This document shows positions 52,427 through 61,809 of a stretch of 64,000 nt of DNA, piece by piece. The stretch spans positions 1 through 64,000 of the forward strand of contig JAIELX010000006.1 in assembly GCA_019752635.1 (NCBI GenBank). Reading direction: 5' to 3'. The stretch comes from Candidatus Obscuribacterales bacterium (lineage in GTDB: Bacteria; Cyanobacteriota; Vampirovibrionia; Obscuribacterales; Obscuribacteraceae). Each line of letters starts with the position of its first letter. Within the stretch, counting starts at the first letter, position 1. The notes under the pieces were generated by a model, which ran no database searches, had not been told where the DNA came from, and saw only the letters and a list, made by a program, of their open reading frames with translations. Both the position numbers and the translations under genes were made by a program.

Positions 52427-52969
52427 ATGACAAACGATGCGACAACGCATTTGAATAACGAAAATTATTCAGCCGAGGAGTTGATCGAGTTACTCGGTCT
52501 GGAGCCTCTTCCGGTGGAAGGCGGTTATTTCACGCGGACCTATTATTCTGATGAAGTGGTTAGCGCCGATGCACTGCCTCAGCGTTATGCTCGGGACAAG
52601 GCCTTTGGTTCGTGCATTTTCTATCTGCTCAAGGTTGGCGAGTTTTCCGAGTTTCATTGTTTGCCGACTGATGAGATTTATCATTTCTATTGTGGTGATC
52701 CGGTTGAACTTCTTGAGATCAATCCTGAAGGCGAATTGCGCACAACGGTTCTAGGCCGCGACCTGCGCGCCGGTCAGAAGATCCAGCATGTGGTTAGGCG
52801 TGGCACGTGGCAAGCCTCGTTCGTCAAACCGGGGGGCAGTGTTGCGTTGCTGGGAACTACCATGGCCCCGGGGTTCGATCCCAAAGACTACGAAAAGGGC
52901 CACTGGGAAAAACTTTTGCGTAAGTTCCCGAGACACCACCTATTGATCATGAAGTACACAAGAAAGTAA
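52427..52969 (+). CDS. Cupin_5 (DUF985) domain protein
   Basis: A 180-residue RmlC-like cupin of the DUF985 family: EELIELLGLEPLPVEGGYFT at the start, then FHCLPTDEIYHFYCGDPVEL and the long strand RRGTWQASFVKPGGSVALLG, ending in a conserved APGFDPKDYE tail. The metal/ligand side has H, E and H (FHCLPTDEIYHFY). The substrate of this family is unknown. It lies 68 bp after the DHS-like gene and is followed by the 22-bp perfect hairpin. Confidence 0.85.
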   Translation: MTNDATTHLNNENYSAEELIELLGLEPLPVEGGYFTRTYYSDEVVSADALPQRYARDKAFGSCIFYLLKVGEFSEFHCLPTDEIYHFYCGDPVELLEINPEGELRTTVLGRDLRAGQKIQHVVRRGTWQASFVKPGGSVALLGTTMAPGFDPKDYEKGHWEKLLRKFPRHHLLIMKYTRK

Positions 52970-52991
52970 ATCTGATCGTTATGCTGATGGC

Positions 52992-53036
52992 GAATTATCT
53001 GCGTTAGCCCCCCGGGGGGGCTAACGCAGATAATTC
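52992..53036. terminator. Perfect 22-bp inverted repeat with 1-nt centre
   Basis: Arms 52992-53013 and 53015-53036 are exact complements around a single G at 53014; the centre is C6/G7. It begins 23 bp after the cupin stop and ends 29 bp before the GTG of the phosphatase. There is no T-run on either side. It is probably an mRNA-end or terminator-like hairpin, or a cruciform/recombination-prone site. Confidence 0.6.
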
Positions 53037-53064
53037 CGTTCGTTCCGGCTTTTGGGGTGTTTCG

Positions 53065-53610
53065 GTGCGTGGCGGAACTAAGGCGGCCTCGTTCGTGTCT
53101 TACGGCACGGGCGACTCTCAGGGCGGATTGCCAATGGACACATTGACTCCACTGCAGCTGATTCGAAATTTTGGCGTGGTTACGCCATCGCTTTTCAGAG
53201 GCGGCCAGCCCACCGGAGACGATATTGCCAATCTGGCCGGCTGCGGTGTGCAAACGGTGGTGTGTCTTCGATGGGGAGAAAAGACTGTCGCGGCGGAGCG
53301 CGCCGCCGTGGAGCGCTCCGGGATGGAGTTTATCAGCATACCGCTGAATTATTGGACGCTGCCCAATCGCGCCGTTTTGCAGCGTTTTTTCGACATAGTG
53401 GAAAATGAACAAAATCATCCCGTCTTTTTGCATTGCATGCATGGAGCCGATCGCACCGGAATGTTGATCGCTATCTATCGCATGAACAAAATGGGTTGGA
53501 AGTTCACCGATTCTTATCGCGAGATGAAGGAATATGGATTCCATCGTTTTCGTTTGCGGCACTTTCAGTGGATAGTTTATCGCTACAGCTTTTTGCAGAA
53601 AGTTGTCTAG
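53065..53610 (+). CDS. CX5R protein tyrosine/dual-specificity-type phosphatase
   Basis: A 181-residue phosphatase (152 residues if started at ATG 53134, which has a GGGCGG-like site; GTG 53065 is the alternative). The signature loop is HCMHGADRTGMLIAIY with Cys nucleophile and Arg, preceded by NPVFLHC-like NHPVFLHC. The N-terminus PSLFRGGQPTGDDIANLAGC is typical of the DSP/PTP-like clan that includes plant and fungal-like Siw14 enzymes. It may act on phosphoprotein or inositol/lipid phosphates. The PAP2 gene converges with it. Confidence 0.88.
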   Translation: MRGGTKAASFVSYGTGDSQGGLPMDTLTPLQLIRNFGVVTPSLFRGGQPTGDDIANLAGCGVQTVVCLRWGEKTVAAERAAVERSGMEFISIPLNYWTLPNRAVLQRFFDIVENEQNHPVFLHCMHGADRTGMLIAIYRMNKMGWKFTDSYREMKEYGFHRFRLRHFQWIVYRYSFLQKVV

Positions 53611-53646
53611 CCGGGGGGCTTCCTTTCCGGGTGTCGGATCGGCAGT

Positions 53647-54360
53647 CTATCCCCCTCCCCCGCTTATTGCTGATGACTTTCTATTGCTGCGAATGACGCC
53701 GCGCCAGCAGATCGCTGATCCGAAGCCGCATAACCAGCCTGCGATAACGTCGCTGGGGTAATGCACTCCCAGTATGATTCGCGAAACACCGATTGCTAGA
53801 ACCAGGAATGTCAGTGCGAAGCCTACGTAGATCTTTTGTGGACGCGTCAAGTATTCCTCAAGCAAGAACAACAGTGTCAGATACATCGTCGCTGACATCA
53901 TGGCGTGACCGCTGGGAAAACTGAAACCCGAGACCTGATCTAGTGCCGGAATCTCGACCGGGCGGTTTCGTGAAAAAAACAATTTTGCGTAGGACATTGC
54001 AGCTAACGAAGTGATTGATACCGCTGCGTAGATTGCAGCACTTGCAAAAAGTCGACTGACCATGAGCAATCCCGTTATTGTTATTGCCACAGTCGAGAGC
54101 ACCAACACGCTACCGAGTGCGGTGACGTTGCGCGCTGCGCTCAACGACCAATCCGGTCCGATGAGTACCGCGTGGTTATTCGCTGTTCTGCATGCAAAAA
54201 GTGCAGGACAGTCGAGCCAGTCAAATATTCGTTCAGGAGCTAATCCGATTAACAGTCCCGATACGATCAGAAAAGTCCCTACCGTCAGAGACTTTACAAG
54301 AATGCTTCGTTTGTCGGGTGAATTGGGAGTCAAGTGATTGCCACGATTGAGCCCTAACAA
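53647..54360 (-). CDS. PAP2-family membrane phosphatase
   Basis: A 237-residue integral membrane phosphatase with about five to six helices. The three PAP2 motifs are present: KLFFSRNRP (motif 1), SFPSGHAMMSATM (motif 2) and SRIILGVHYPSDVIAGW (motif 3). It could dephosphorylate undecaprenyl diphosphate, phosphatidate or similar lipid phosphates at the outer face of the membrane. It lies between two plus-strand genes that also act on phosphate groups, a CX5R phosphatase and a lipid kinase, and is divergent from the latter. Confidence 0.93.
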   Translation of the reverse strand: MLGLNRGNHLTPNSPDKRSILVKSLTVGTFLIVSGLLIGLAPERIFDWLDCPALFACRTANNHAVLIGPDWSLSAARNVTALGSVLVLSTVAITITGLLMVSRLFASAAIYAAVSITSLAAMSYAKLFFSRNRPVEIPALDQVSGFSFPSGHAMMSATMYLTLLFLLEEYLTRPQKIYVGFALTFLVLAIGVSRIILGVHYPSDVIAGWLCGFGSAICWRGVIRSNRKSSAISGGGG

Positions 54361-54440
54361 TCATAAGGCGTTTGCGTCGCAAGCGCCACAACAGAAACAA
54401 TTTCAAAACTCTGGCGTCCTAAGGCGTATGACGGAATGGC

Positions 54441-55433
54441 GTGCCAGTGTCGGTCGATCGTTTTTCACAGCCTGGTGTTTTGAAAATGGATGATCTTGTA
54501 ACTCGGACTCAACGCAAACAAGATATCGGCGATTTAATCGCCGAGCAGAAAACCGCTGCTTTGATCGTCAACGCCAGAGCTCGACGCGGAACTCTCTGGT
54601 TTCGCGCTGCCAGAAAGCGTCTCGTGGCTGCGGGTTACACGCTGACTGGCTCATATGCGATCAAAGATCCGTGTCGTTTGCCGGAGGTTGTTCAGCATGC
54701 TGTCGAGGGTGGAGCTAAATTGATCATTATTGGTGGCGGCGACGGCACTATTAGTTCCGTAGTCGATTACCTTGCTAAGCGTAATGTTGTTCTTGGGCTG
54801 CTCCCTCTCGGCACGGGCAATAGCTTCGCCAGAACGATAGGAATTCCACTTTCGCTGGAAGGCGCGATTGACACCATCGTAAACGGCAAAGTCGTTGACG
54901 TGGATCTTGGGGTCGCAAACGGCGACCATTTTGCCAATATTGTCTCAATCGGGTTCAACGCCCTGGTGGTGCACAGAACTTCCAATATTTGGAAGCGGCG
55001 ACTTGGGGTTGTAGCGTACTTACTGTCCGCGTTCAAGGAGATCATCTCAAACCGTCCCTTTACTGCTCAGCTGGAGCTGGACGGCGAAGTAAAAACATTT
55101 CGCACGCGGCAGATAATAGTTGCGAACGGTGCCTTCTTTGGTGTTAACAAAATAGCGGCGTCTGCGTCTGCTGATGATCGCCGATTGCGAGTGTGCGTCG
55201 TTGATTCCGAGAAGAAATACGATCTCTTGCGTCTTTGGTTTGGATTGGTGCAAGGAAGGCCGGCGGCATACGCGCCAGTGAAGATACTTTCCGCCCACGA
55301 AGTAGTCTGCCGTACTGACACTGTTCAGGATGTTGACATTGACGGCGAGCTAACAGCTGCGACTCCGTTGCGTCTCTCGATTGATCAGCAGGCATTGCTG
55401 GTAATGGCGCCGAAAGACTTTATCGATCGCTAA
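54441..55433 (+). CDS. Diacylglycerol kinase-family lipid kinase (YegS/BmrU type)
   Basis: A 330-residue ATP-dependent lipid kinase. The DAGK catalytic domain is at about residues 40-165: TAALIVNARARRG, the nucleotide loop IIGGGDGTISSVVDYLAKRN, then GLLPLGTGNSFART. The C-terminal beta domain has TRQIIVANGAFFG and DVDIDGEL. It likely phosphorylates diacylglycerol or a related lipid at the cytoplasmic membrane face. The frame begins at GTG 54441; ATG 54486 is a possible internal start. The PAP2 gene that could reverse its product is divergent from it. Confidence 0.9.
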   Translation: MPVSVDRFSQPGVLKMDDLVTRTQRKQDIGDLIAEQKTAALIVNARARRGTLWFRAARKRLVAAGYTLTGSYAIKDPCRLPEVVQHAVEGGAKLIIIGGGDGTISSVVDYLAKRNVVLGLLPLGTGNSFARTIGIPLSLEGAIDTIVNGKVVDVDLGVANGDHFANIVSIGFNALVVHRTSNIWKRRLGVVAYLLSAFKEIISNRPFTAQLELDGEVKTFRTRQIIVANGAFFGVNKIAASASADDRRLRVCVVDSEKKYDLLRLWFGLVQGRPAAYAPVKILSAHEVVCRTDTVQDVDIDGELTAATPLRLSIDQQALLVMAPKDFIDR

Positions 55434-55643
55434 GCGGACTGGCGGGGCTCCGGCGCTTGAACCGCTCGCCCCTGTCTCCAAATCTCCAGAATTGTAGACG
55501 CCGATTTTTGCGCTGTTCAACCCGGAACTATTGCCGGGGATCAGCTTGAGTGCTTGAATTGGCAAGCCTTTCGTGTCACGAAAGCATAAGATTAATGTCT
55601 GCGGATATCTGAATAATATCGAAAGGACGCATAATTACTCCTC

Positions 55644-58600
55644 GTGTCTCAAATTCAGCAATGGCGTCTTGGCGTCGGGAGTTGGTTAAGCATGTCGAGC
55701 GAAGGCTACTATCGGTACGCTACTCTTAGCGGCGACCAAATCGTATTTATCTGTGAGGATGAGTTATGGTCGGTGTCGGCCGAGGGGGGTGTCGCTAGAA
55801 GGCTTACCACCGGAGCAGGTGAGTGCTGGACTCCGAAGCTTTCGCCGGATGGCTCTGCGATCGCCTTCGCCAGTCGAGATGAAGGCGATCCGGAAGTTTT
55901 CGTAATGCCCGCCGAAGGCGGTGTTCCTCGCCGACTGACATATGTAGCCGGTTATCAGTGCCTAGTGCTGGGTTGGACTACCGACGGCACCGAGATTCTC
56001 TTTACGTCCGATTTTCGGGCCCCGTTTGCCCGACATTCCGAAGTCTATGCAGTGTCTGCCGAGACCGGAAAGGTTCGGCCTCTTAACATCGGGCATGGTC
56101 AATCGATTAGCATCGATAAGAAGGGGCGGGTGGCGCTCGGGCGTAACGCCAGCGATCCGGCGCGCTGGAAGCGCTACCGAGGCGGCACGGCGGGGGAGTT
56201 GTGGGTTGATACGCGAGGAAACGGTGAGTTTCGTCGCTTGATCGACTTGGCGGGTAACTTAGTTTCGCCGATGTGGATTCGGGATCGTGTCTATTTCCTG
56301 AGCGATCATGATGGCATGGGTAACATCTGGTCTTGCAAGGCTGATGGAACGGATCTACATCGTCACACCGATCATACCGAGTATTTTGTGCGCTTTCCGT
56401 CAACAGACGGCGAGTTTATCGTTTATACCGCCGGCGGTCGCATCTTCAAACTTGATCCTGCGACGGATAAATCGCACGTTGTAGATGTTAAAACGCCGTC
56501 TCCTGCGCCGCAGGCAGCGCGGAAGTTCGTGGATGTCGGCTATTACTTGGAGCACTATTCCATTCATCCGGATGGTCATGCGCTGGGCGTTATTTCTCGC
56601 GGGCAACCGTTGTCACTGTCGTTTTTTGAAGGACCGGTTGTTCAGTACGGTAGTGGTAGTGAAGTTCGTCATCGTTTGATGGAATGGTTGATGGACGGAA
56701 AGCGATTTGTTGTTGTTAACGATCGCGACCGTTTTGAACGCATTGAATTGCATCATGCCGATCAGTCTCAGCCGCCGGCCTATGTTAGCGAAAAGGATAT
56801 TGGGCGCGTACTGGAATTGAATCCGTCTCCTAAAGATGATGTGCTGGCGTTGACCAATCATCGCCATGAGCTGATGTTGCTGGATTTGAAAACACACAAA
56901 ACTCAAGTCGTCGATAAGAGCCCCGCTGATCGCATCGGACATCCTGTCTGGTCGGCCGATGGACGATGGCTTGCCTACTCGTGGTCACCGCGTCAAGACA
57001 TTCGCATTATTCGCGTGTTGGAAGCCGCAACAGGAAAGATTCATGACGTGACTCGCGCTTTGAGGAGCGACTTTAGCCCTGCATTTGATCCCGAGGGTAA
57101 GTATTTGTACTTCCTGTCGAATCGCGAGCTTAACCCTATTTACGATACGCAGGAATTTGACCTGGCGTTTCCGATGTCGATGCGTCCTTACGCAATAACT
57201 TTGCGCAAGGATGTTCCCTCTCCATTTGCTCCGCAGGAAAAGCCTTTCGTTAAGAAAGGCGGCGGTGGCGCCAAGCCCGCAGAGTCGAAAGAGCCGGCGA
57301 AAGAAGAGAATAAGTCCGGCAAAAAGGATAAGGACGCAAAATCGAGCAAGGATGTTAAGACTAAGCCGGATAAGCGCAAGGCTTCGTCTGATCGTTTGAA
57401 AGTGAGTGCGCGCGAAGTCGTGCCGGAGAAGAAACCGTCTGGAATCGAAATTGATTTTGATGGTATTCAGGATCGCATGATCTCGTTTCCGGTCGATGAG
57501 GGGCGTTACTCCCAATTGGTCGCGACAAAAGGCAAAGTTCTCTACACTGCCTATCCCATTCGAGGCATTCCGCGCGATTCAAGTCGGCATGACTATGAAA
57601 CCTATGGCAATCTGCGAGTTTATGATCTCGATGAGCAGAAGCTGACTACGTTGTATACGGATGTGCATGCGATCAAGCTCAGCATTGACTATCAAACTTT
57701 GGTTTACCGCTGCAAGGATCGCCTGCGCGTAATTGATGCGCAAGCAGCGAAGTCTAACGAAGGTGGTCGAGCGGGGGGATGGATTGATTTGTCTCGTTCC
57801 AATGTGCTGGTTGAGCCGCGCAAGGAATGGACTCAGATGTATCGAGAAGCATGGCGCCTGCAGTACGAACATTTTTGGGACGAGCGCATGTCCGGAGTAG
57901 ACTGGGACCTCGTTTTCGAAAGATACGCTTTGTTGTTGCCGCGGATTAGAACACGCTATGAATTGTCCGATCTGATTTGGGAAATGCAGGGTGAGTTGGG
58001 AACGTCACATGCTTACGAGTATGGCGGTGATCATCGTTCTCCGCGAAACTATTACAAGGGATTTCTCGGAGCTGATCTCTCCTGGGATTCCAAACAAAAG
58101 GGCTATCGCATCGATCGAATCCTGCGAGGAGACTCATGGGATCGACATTGTGATTCGCCGCTTGCGGAAGCCGGACTCAATATTGAACCCGGTGATCTAA
58201 TTGTCGCTGTTCACGGGCGAGCTGTAAGTGAAGAGCTGACAGTGGATGAGCTTTTGTTGAAGTGTGGCGATCGCCATGTTCAATTGACGATCAAATCAAA
58301 GATTGGCTCGCGAACTGTCACTGTTCGCACCATCCGTGGTGAACGCTATTTGCGTTATCGTGCGTGGGTCGAAGCTAATCGTCGTTACGTTCACGAGAAG
58401 AGCAAGGGCAAAATCGGCTACGTTCATATTCCTGACATGGGACCGAACGGCTACGCTGAGTTCCACCGCAGTTATCTGAGCGAATATCACCACGATGCTC
58501 TGATTGTGGATGTGCGCTACAACGGCGGGGGCCATGTTTCTGCACTGTTGCTTGAAAAGCTAGCTCGCAAACGAGTTGGTTATGACGTTTCTCGCTGGGG

Positions 58601-59174
58601 CGAGCCGCAGCCGTACCCGGCGGAGTCGGTATCAGGCCCGTTGGTGGCGTTGACCAATCAGTTCGCTGGTTCCGATGGCGATATCTTCAGCCATTGCTTC
58701 AAGCTCTACAAACTAGGCCCCCTGGTTGGCAAGCGCACTTGGGGCGGTGTCATCGGCATCTGGCCCAGACATACTCTGGCGGACGGCACTGTAACTACTC
58801 AACCTGAGTTCTCATTCTGGTTCAAGGATGTCGGCTGGAGTGTGGAAAATTACGGTACCGATCCTGATTATGACGTGGATATGACTCCCCAGGACTATTC
58901 TAAGGGGCGCGATCCTCAGCTGGACAAGAGTATCGAGCTTGCGCTGCAGTCAATCAAGGAAAATCCATCAGTGCTGCCTGACTTCAGTCAGCGTCCGGTC
59001 CTGCACTTGCCCGCGTCGATGAAAAAGAACCGCCTCGATGAACGCGCTGCGTCGGGCAAGACGGATAAGCGGAAGCCGGTTGTTCCTGCTGTGGCGTCAC
59101 CCAAGCAAAAGCAAGTTGCACTAAAAACAGAGGCGGGGCGGAAGAATACGGCAAAATCCACTCGGAAGTCCTAG
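55644..59174 (+). CDS. Tricorn protease homologue (peptidase S41)
   Basis: A 1176-residue protease. Order of domains: beta-propeller repeats from the start (GDQIVFICEDELWSVSAEGG, SPDGSAIAFASRDEGDPEVF) for about 500 residues, a Lys/Pro-rich linker near 515-600, a core with a PDZ region (LNIEPGDLIVAVHGRAVS), and the S41 catalytic part with His789 in LGTSHAYEYGGDH and Ser1010 in NQFAGSDGDIFS. Known tricorns make a ring that cuts peptides from proteasome-like systems. No signal peptide is visible. GTG 55644 and ATG 55692 are both possible starts, the latter closer to the usual tricorn N-terminus. The basic C-terminal 70 residues are low complexity. Confidence 0.92.
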   Translation: MSQIQQWRLGVGSWLSMSSEGYYRYATLSGDQIVFICEDELWSVSAEGGVARRLTTGAGECWTPKLSPDGSAIAFASRDEGDPEVFVMPAEGGVPRRLTYVAGYQCLVLGWTTDGTEILFTSDFRAPFARHSEVYAVSAETGKVRPLNIGHGQSISIDKKGRVALGRNASDPARWKRYRGGTAGELWVDTRGNGEFRRLIDLAGNLVSPMWIRDRVYFLSDHDGMGNIWSCKADGTDLHRHTDHTEYFVRFPSTDGEFIVYTAGGRIFKLDPATDKSHVVDVKTPSPAPQAARKFVDVGYYLEHYSIHPDGHALGVISRGQPLSLSFFEGPVVQYGSGSEVRHRLMEWLMDGKRFVVVNDRDRFERIELHHADQSQPPAYVSEKDIGRVLELNPSPKDDVLALTNHRHELMLLDLKTHKTQVVDKSPADRIGHPVWSADGRWLAYSWSPRQDIRIIRVLEAATGKIHDVTRALRSDFSPAFDPEGKYLYFLSNRELNPIYDTQEFDLAFPMSMRPYAITLRKDVPSPFAPQEKPFVKKGGGGAKPAESKEPAKEENKSGKKDKDAKSSKDVKTKPDKRKASSDRLKVSAREVVPEKKPSGIEIDFDGIQDRMISFPVDEGRYSQLVATKGKVLYTAYPIRGIPRDSSRHDYETYGNLRVYDLDEQKLTTLYTDVHAIKLSIDYQTLVYRCKDRLRVIDAQAAKSNEGGRAGGWIDLSRSNVLVEPRKEWTQMYREAWRLQYEHFWDERMSGVDWDLVFERYALLLPRIRTRYELSDLIWEMQGELGTSHAYEYGGDHRSPRNYYKGFLGADLSWDSKQKGYRIDRILRGDSWDRHCDSPLAEAGLNIEPGDLIVAVHGRAVSEELTVDELLLKCGDRHVQLTIKSKIGSRTVTVRTIRGERYLRYRAWVEANRRYVHEKSKGKIGYVHIPDMGPNGYAEFHRSYLSEYHHDALIVDVRYNGGGHVSALLLEKLARKRVGYDVSRWGEPQPYPAESVSGPLVALTNQFAGSDGDIFSHCFKLYKLGPLVGKRTWGGVIGIWPRHTLADGTVTTQPEFSFWFKDVGWSVENYGTDPDYDVDMTPQDYSKGRDPQLDKSIELALQSIKENPSVLPDFSQRPVLHLPASMKKNRLDERAASGKTDKRKPVVPAVASPKQKQVALKTEAGRKNTAKSTRKS

Positions 59175-59309
59175 CTGCAGTCCGTCCGGGGGCTGTTAAG
59201 CCCGGGGGCTCCAACGTGTCGAAATTAGCAGTATTACCTTGCAGAAAGGGCGTCCTGCGGCTAGAATCGCCCAATTATCGGCCCTGTGTGCGTTGAGGGG
59301 GAGAGACAA

Positions 59310-60410
59310 ATGCCAACGGACGTGAGCAGTGTGAGCGACATGATCGATTCGGATATTCGCCGCGCTCAAACTTTGCCGGCAAAATTCTACAGGGAGCAGC
59401 AGTATTTTGAGGAAGCGCGCGAGAAGATATTCGCGCGGAGCTGGCAGTTCGTTTGTGATGCCGATCGTCTAACGGTACCCGGGCACGTCGTTCCTGCGGA
59501 AATTCTGCCGGGATACTTGGACGAGAGAATTGTTTTCACTCGCGATACTCAAGATAAAATCAATTGCGTTTCGAACGTTTGCACTCACAGGGGCGCGTTG
59601 TTGGTAGAGGGCGAATGCCACACCCAATCAATGCGGTGCCGGTATCATGGTCGTCGTTTCGGGCTGGACGGGCAGTTTCTGTCTACTCCCGGGTTTGAGG
59701 GGGCTGTTGGTTTTCCGTCCAAGTCTGATTGCCTGCCGCAAGTTCCTTTCGGCGAATGGAAGAAGTTCCTGTTCGCAGGGGTTAATCCCGCGTTTGAGCT
59801 GGATGAACTGATTGGCGATATGAAAAGCCGTCTTGACTGGATGCCGTTTGAGAAGGCTTTATTTCAGCCTCACCTGTCGCAAGACTATTTAGCTAAAGCA
59901 AACTGGGCGCTTTACTGTGAAAACTTCCTGGAAGGATTTCACATTCCGTTCGTGCATCCGGCGTTGGCTGCGATACTCGATCCTAAGGACTACTCGACTG
60001 AGCTTCATCGGTATTCGAACTTGCAAATCGGCGTGGCGAGTAATCCGGCGGATGCTTTCGATATGCCTAAATCGGCACCGGACTATGGTAAGAACATCGC
60101 CGCATTCTATTACTGGTTCTTTCCGAATATGATGTTCAATTTCTATCCATGGGGAATCTCTGTCAACGTGGTGGTACCGCTGGCGGTAGACCGCACGAGG
60201 ATTAGCTATTACACCTATGTTTGGGATGAGTCTAAACTTGGTGGTGGTGCCGGCGCTAACACGGATAAAGTGGAGCGTGAGGATGAGAACATCATTGAGC
60301 TTGTTCAGAAAGGTGTGACTTCGCGTTTCTATGATCGAGGGCGCTATTCGCCCAACGATGAAAAAGGACCGCACCACTTCCATCGTTTGCTATCGGAATT
60401 TTTAGCATAG
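59310..60410 (+). CDS. Rieske [2Fe-2S] aromatic-ring-hydroxylating oxygenase, alpha-subunit type
   Basis: A 366-residue oxygenase starting at ATG 59310 behind AGGGGGAG; a frame to GTG 59286 exists but lacks such a site. Rieske ligands are C91-x-H93 in VCTHRGALL and C110-x2-H113 in MRCRYHGRRF. The catalytic non-haem iron site has H211 and H216 in ENFLEGFHIPFVH. This is the layout of SRPBCC-type Rieske oxygenases for aromatic acids, choline-like or sterol-like substrates. No reductase or ferredoxin gene is adjacent, so the electron partner must be encoded elsewhere. Confidence 0.93.
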   Translation: MPTDVSSVSDMIDSDIRRAQTLPAKFYREQQYFEEAREKIFARSWQFVCDADRLTVPGHVVPAEILPGYLDERIVFTRDTQDKINCVSNVCTHRGALLVEGECHTQSMRCRYHGRRFGLDGQFLSTPGFEGAVGFPSKSDCLPQVPFGEWKKFLFAGVNPAFELDELIGDMKSRLDWMPFEKALFQPHLSQDYLAKANWALYCENFLEGFHIPFVHPALAAILDPKDYSTELHRYSNLQIGVASNPADAFDMPKSAPDYGKNIAAFYYWFFPNMMFNFYPWGISVNVVVPLAVDRTRISYYTYVWDESKLGGGAGANTDKVEREDENIIELVQKGVTSRFYDRGRYSPNDEKGPHHFHRLLSEFLA

Positions 60411-60421
60411 GTTGTCGGATC

Positions 60422-61402
60422 ATGCAGCATCGGCTTGAAAAGATTTGCGTTGTAGGTAGCTTGAGTTGCGATCTCGTAATGCGGGTGCCGAGGCGTCCGC
60501 AGAAAGGAGAAACGATCATCGGTTCCGAGTTCGCCACCTTCGTCGGTGGTAAGGGTAATAACCAGGCCCTTGCCGCGGCGCGTGCCGGCGGAATTGTCTC
60601 GATGATCGGGCGTGTCGGTCGCGATCACTTCGGCGATACTATCGAGCATAAATTGAAGACTACCTCGGTGGATTGCCGTTATCTTTCCCGGGATGAAGAA
60701 CTCAGCACCGGTATTGCGGATATATTGGTCGATGCCGATGGCGACAATAGTATCTGTATTGCTCCGCAAGCAAACAGCCGCTTATCCGCTGAGAATATCG
60801 AGGCCGCGCGTGAAGTAATCGCTGAATCGAAGTTCTTATTGATGCAGCTGGAGATCCCTATTGAGACTGTTCTGGCGGCTGCACGGCTTGGGCGCAAAGA
60901 AAGTTCTATTGTGATACTGAATCCGGCCCCGGCGCCGATTGGTGGTGCATTGCCTGAAGAACTCTGGTCTTTGTTGGATTTGATTGTGCCGAATCAAACC
61001 GAAGCAGAGTTATTGACGGGCATTCCGGTAGTCGACCTGATGAGCGCGATCGATGCTGCCAGGGCGCTTCAGTCAAAGGGGGTCGGAAAGGTCATAATCA
61101 CAATGGGCGAGATGGGCGCACTGCTGCTCGAAGAAGGTAAAATTCCATCGGTGTGTCCCGCTTTCGAAGTACCCGTAGTCGATACCACTGCTGCTGGTGA
61201 TGCTTTCTGTGGTGCACTTGTTGCAGCATTGTCTCGCGGTGCTACGATGGACGAGGCGATGGTTGCCGGTTGCGCCGCAGGCGCATTGGCTACCACGACT
61301 TTGGGCGCGGAACCTTCGCTTCCGACTCGTACCGAGATTGAGAAACTGATTGCGTCGCGAGCAGGCGGTGCTGCTGGTTGCGGTTCGGAGACCTTAGCTT
61401 AG
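60422..61402 (+). CDS. PfkB-family sugar kinase, ribokinase-like
   Basis: A 326-residue kinase. Substrate-side motif: VGSLSCDLVMRVPRRPQKGE followed by FVGGKGNNQALAAARAGG. Catalytic part: ILNPAPAP, VPNQTEAELLTG, and the anion hole and base DTTAAGDAFCGAL. The ribokinase subfamily is favoured by the GGKGNNQA segment, so it probably makes ribose 5-phosphate or phosphorylates a nucleoside. It begins 11 bp after the Rieske gene and its stop overlaps the stop of a convergent RraB-like gene by 4 bp. Confidence 0.9.
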   Translation: MQHRLEKICVVGSLSCDLVMRVPRRPQKGETIIGSEFATFVGGKGNNQALAAARAGGIVSMIGRVGRDHFGDTIEHKLKTTSVDCRYLSRDEELSTGIADILVDADGDNSICIAPQANSRLSAENIEAAREVIAESKFLLMQLEIPIETVLAAARLGRKESSIVILNPAPAPIGGALPEELWSLLDLIVPNQTEAELLTGIPVVDLMSAIDAARALQSKGVGKVIITMGEMGALLLEEGKIPSVCPAFEVPVVDTTAAGDAFCGALVAALSRGATMDEAMVAGCAAGALATTTLGAEPSLPTRTEIEKLIASRAGGAAGCGSETLA

Positions 61403-61776
61403 TTGAGGTCTGGTGACAAAGCGATAGATTCTGCAGTTAATGGACCGGCGTCCATTCCATCATACTTCGCGACACCGTACTGTTCCGCTAATAACTCCAT
61501 CTCCTTGTTGCGTGCATCAAGGGAGTCAATGTTGTGGCGCTCGACCTTCTCGACGTGAAGGTAGTGCACTGATTGACTTGAGACTTCCTCGTCAATCTCT
61601 GCTTCGAATAAATCGATAAAGCGATAGCCGCGACTCTCTAGCGCTGGTACAAGCGCCTGCAACTGCTCTGGATCCGGATCCGTGAAGTAGTAGCCCCACA
61701 GCAAGTCTTCGCTCGCATTCAATCCGTTGTCCTTCAACGTTGCGAACATCTCGATCAGAGTTGCGCGCTCAATCAT
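61399..61776 (-). CDS. RraB-like (regulator of ribonuclease E B family) protein
   Basis: A 125-residue acidic protein with an AGGAGG site in front of its ATG. The N-terminal half has LWGYYFTDPDPEQLQALVPA and LESRGYRFIDLFE; the C-terminal half has [18 protein letters not shown] and KYDGMDAGP, which resemble the RraB/DUF695 group (PF06877). In Escherichia coli RraB inhibits RNase E; I cannot say whether that applies here. It is clearly a tandem paralogue of the next gene, minus the His-rich insertion. Confidence 0.75.
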   Translation of the reverse strand: MIERATLIEMFATLKDNGLNASEDLLWGYYFTDPDPEQLQALVPALESRGYRFIDLFEAEIDEEVSSQSVHYLHVEKVERHNIDSLDARNKEMELLAEQYGVAKYDGMDAGPLTAESIALSPDLN

Positions 61777-61809
61777 TGTGCGTTCCTCCTTTTATGTTTT
61801 GCGTTCCGG

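Noticed and set aside
59175..59240. Repeated CCGGGGGCT and a short GGGCT/AGCCC stem after the tricorn gene, a possible terminator.
   Set aside because: The stem is only 5 bp and no T-run follows.
61388..61410. AGACCT/AGGTCT stem at the overlapping convergent stops of the PfkB and RraB-like genes.
   Set aside because: The stem is 6 bp with an 11-nt loop and no T-run; chance cannot be excluded.
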